Source of the DNA: JBDTOX01 sp039933015
GTDB taxonomy: Bacteria > Pseudomonadota > Gammaproteobacteria > Burkholderiales > Methylophilaceae
Length of the DNA: 8,220 bases
Assembly (NCBI GenBank): GCA_039933015.1
Contig: JBDTOX010000027.1
Coordinates: forward strand, 1 to 8,220
Direction: 5' to 3'
Part shown: positions 7,036 through 8,220 of the stretch, piece after piece
Layout of the letters: the number at the start of each line of letters is the position of its first letter
Numbering within the stretch: the first letter of the stretch is position 1
Notes under the pieces: model-generated
Databases searched by the model: none
What the model was told of the DNA's origin: nothing
What the model saw: the letters and a program-made list of their open reading frames with translations, nothing else
Translations under genes and position numbers: made by a program

Positions 7036-7927
7036 ATTTGGCCTGGTCAGAAATCCTGAAGCCGTAATAAGTGCCGAATTCGCCCTCAGGCTCGTGATAG
7101 ACAAACAGCATGCCATTGGCGTAGCCCAGGCCGTTGAAATGATTCTGCGCGCGTAGTTTCATGGTTGGCGGCAATTTGCTTTTGCCAACCAGCTTGCCTT
7201 TCAAATCAAATACCAGCGCCGCTTTGTGGTCCACATCCAGCACAGCCAGTTCTTCTCCGCTAATGCCCGTGTAAGCTACATAGTGGTCACTGATATCGTC
7301 ATGCAAAGCGCCAGCGCTAGCCAAGTCCAGCCGGATCTCAGCAACTTTTTCGCGCTGGTCCAACGCTACAATCCTCACAATATTGCTGTGCTCCTGTTTG
7401 GCAAAATAACGCTTACTTTTAGCATCATAAGTGGGCATGGTGGCGGCATCGCCAAAGGCGGGATTGAAGGCAAATACTTGTGAGGATGTTTCTTTGAGGT
7501 CGCCATTTTCGCTTAAGTCCAGCGCAAAGATGCCCGTGTTCGGGGTAAAGCCGGCCCCGCTGGAAATATTGTAAGTTACCGTTTCCAGCTGTCGCGTATT
7601 GTTGTTGAAATAGATGGAGCGATTGTCATAACCGGGTTTTGCTGATTGGAGGAACTCTCCTGCAGCGCCATACACATGGATTTGTGATCTGGAAACGGCA
7701 ATATCCATATCTCCAGGAATGGGTGCTAACCCGCCGTCTGCTATGTAATAGCGATTGAAGTCAGGCACGTAAGCCACGGTCATGGGGCGTGAAGTCGGCC
7801 TGCTCGCCAGTGGAATTTTGACTCCCACTACGGCTTCTGGCAGTACCTGCGCCTGGGCGGTATTGAGGCCTAGCAGGTTAATAAGCAGGCCGGCTAGCGC
7901 CAAAGTGGTTTTATTGAATTGCATCAT
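7034..7927 (-). CDS. Secreted protein of unknown function, probably beta-propeller-like
   Basis: The 297-residue product has a signal peptide (about residues 1-26, ending TAQA before QVLPEA). It is not recognised as a named family. The mature chain contains repeated short beta-type stretches separated by turns: VAYVPDFNRYYIADGG, SQIHVYGAAGEFLQS, NRSIYFNNNTRQLETVTYN, TGIFALDLSENGDLKE, PTYDAKSKRYFAKQEH, IVRIVALDQREKVAEI and AALVFDLKGKLVGKS. This is the pattern of NHL/YVTN/SMP-30-type propellers, where each blade recalls a value and then its change. No cysteine occurs anywhere. No catalytic motif is evident. Two ATG codons stand in tandem at 7927 and 7924, preceded by GGGAAAG on the coding strand; either may be used. 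It has its own promoter and shares a terminator, so it is a single-gene unit. A ligand-binding or lactonase-like role is only speculation. Confidence 0.85.
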   Translation of the reverse strand: MMQFNKTTLALAGLLINLLGLNTAQAQVLPEAVVGVKIPLASRPTSRPMTVAYVPDFNRYYIADGGLAPIPGDMDIAVSRSQIHVYGAAGEFLQSAKPGYDNRSIYFNNNTRQLETVTYNISSGAGFTPNTGIFALDLSENGDLKETSSQVFAFNPAFGDAATMPTYDAKSKRYFAKQEHSNIVRIVALDQREKVAEIRLDLASAGALHDDISDHYVAYTGISGEELAVLDVDHKAALVFDLKGKLVGKSKLPPTMKLRAQNHFNGLGYANGMLFVYHEPEGEFGTYYGFRISDQAK

Positions 7928-7954
7928 CGAATGCTTTCCCGGGGAGGCTTCAGA

Positions 7955-7974
7955 TTTAACATCGGGGAGTTAAA
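7955..7974. repeat. AT-rich dyad in the leader of the secreted-protein gene
   Basis: TTTAAC (7955-7960) and GTTAAA (7969-7974) are perfect reverse complements separated by 8 bases. The dyad falls just downstream of the expected transcription start of the minus-strand gene. It could be a second protein-binding site or a weak hairpin. Six-base arms can also arise by chance. Confidence 0.35.
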
Positions 7975-7984
7975 ATAACGCTTC

Positions 7985-8012
7985 ATTGTAGGCAAGCCAT
8001 GCTTGCTGTAAA
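7985..8012 (-). promoter_or_regulatory. Sigma-70 promoter of the minus-strand secreted-protein gene
   Basis: Read on the minus strand, TTTACA (8012-8007) is a five-of-six match to the -35 box and TACAAT (7990-7985) a five-of-six match to the -10 box, with a 16-base spacer. The expected start near 7978 gives a leader of about 50 bases. It is the best promoter seen in the window. Confidence 0.75.
7992..8006. promoter_or_regulatory. Candidate operator dyad inside the promoter spacer
   Basis: GCAAGC (7992-7997) and GCTTGC (8001-8006) are perfect reverse complements around a CAT centre. The dyad fills 15 of the 16 spacer bases between the -10 and -35 boxes of the minus-strand promoter. A dimeric regulator bound there would cover or reshape the promoter. 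The regulator is not in the window. Confidence 0.5.
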
Positions 8013-8081
8013 GCCTTTTGCAACCATGCCCTAAACTTCTGTGAAAACCACCTCTCTGGACTTGTTAAACTCGATGGACTT

Positions 8082-8220
8082 ATGAACCCTACTCCGCATT
8101 TGCTGGTATGTATTTCCGGCCATGGTTACGGGCATGTTGCGCAAGCGGCCCCGGTGCTGAATGCGTTGTCGCGGCTTTTGCCCGGCTTACGCCTTACGCT
8201 ACGTACAACTATCCCCGAAG
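8082..8220 (+). CDS. Probable nucleotide-sugar glycosyltransferase, GT28/MurG-like (3' part outside window)
   Basis: The frame from ATG 8082 stays open to the window edge, giving 46 visible residues. It begins MNPTPHLLVCISGHGYGHVAQAAPVLNAL, a first beta strand followed by a glycine/histidine-rich loop (SGHGYGH) and helix. That is the usual N-terminal Rossmann-like start of GT-B glycosyltransferases of the MurG type and of related proteins such as the N-terminal domain of L-arabinokinases. The next part, LPGLRLTLRTTIPE, fits the second strand. The ribosome site is weak (GATGGA), and an out-of-frame ATG at 8074 stops after three codons. The gene is divergent from the secreted-protein gene, with 154 bases between starts. 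No clear promoter was found for it. Acceptor and donor cannot be told from this fragment. Confidence 0.7.
   Translation, partial: MNPTPHLLVCISGHGYGHVAQAAPVLNALSRLLPGLRLTLRTTIPE

Noticed and set aside
7226..7483. An 85-codon plus-strand frame inside the minus-strand secreted-protein gene
   Set aside because: It is antisense to a convincing signal-peptide-bearing gene and has no motif or ribosome site of its own.

Overview
The window looks like an ordinary chromosomal segment of a betaproteobacterium, most likely of the Nitrosomonadales type. This is judged from gene order (tsaB-rimI-uracil-DNA glycosylase, lemA followed by two TPM-domain genes, proS followed by a lytic transglycosylase), from protein style and from moderate GC content; no database search was possible. 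No mobile element, CRISPR array, rRNA or tRNA gene is visible. Nearly every base is assigned, and the gaps between genes are short.

Bases 1-4419 hold a tight run of seven plus-strand genes. These are tsaB (5' end missing), rimI, a family-4/5-like Fe-S uracil-DNA glycosylase, lemA, a membrane TPM-domain protein with a glycine-rich tail, a soluble TPM-domain protein, and a secreted protein of unknown function with a plausible Cys-His-Asp catalytic triad. Spacings run from a 4-base ATGA overlap to 29 bases, so co-transcription and translational coupling are likely. The first part serves translation and genome maintenance (t6A tRNA modification, ribosomal protein S18 acetylation, uracil repair). 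The second part is an envelope module (LemA lipoprotein plus TPM pair) with the putative thiol enzyme at its end.

Bases 4420-4588 hold a probable promoter for proS (4589-6304). ProS is a full-length bacterial prolyl-tRNA synthetase with its editing insertion. Its last bases overlap the GTG start of a small secreted lytic transglycosylase (6292-6885).

The transglycosylase gene converges on a minus-strand gene for a secreted, cysteine-free, probably beta-propeller-like protein (7034-7927). A symmetrical hairpin at 7008-7035 can terminate both transcripts and overlaps the stop codon of the minus-strand gene. That gene has a good sigma-70-type promoter (7985-8012) whose spacer contains a perfect 6+6 dyad, a candidate operator. 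A divergent plus-strand gene begins at 8082 and leaves the window after 46 codons; its N-terminus resembles GT28/MurG-like nucleotide-sugar glycosyltransferases.

The points most worth follow-up are the putative triad protein at the end of the LemA-TPM cluster, the HolD-like N-terminal peptide of the uracil-DNA glycosylase, and the dyad-in-spacer promoter of the secreted protein. None of them proves a new system.
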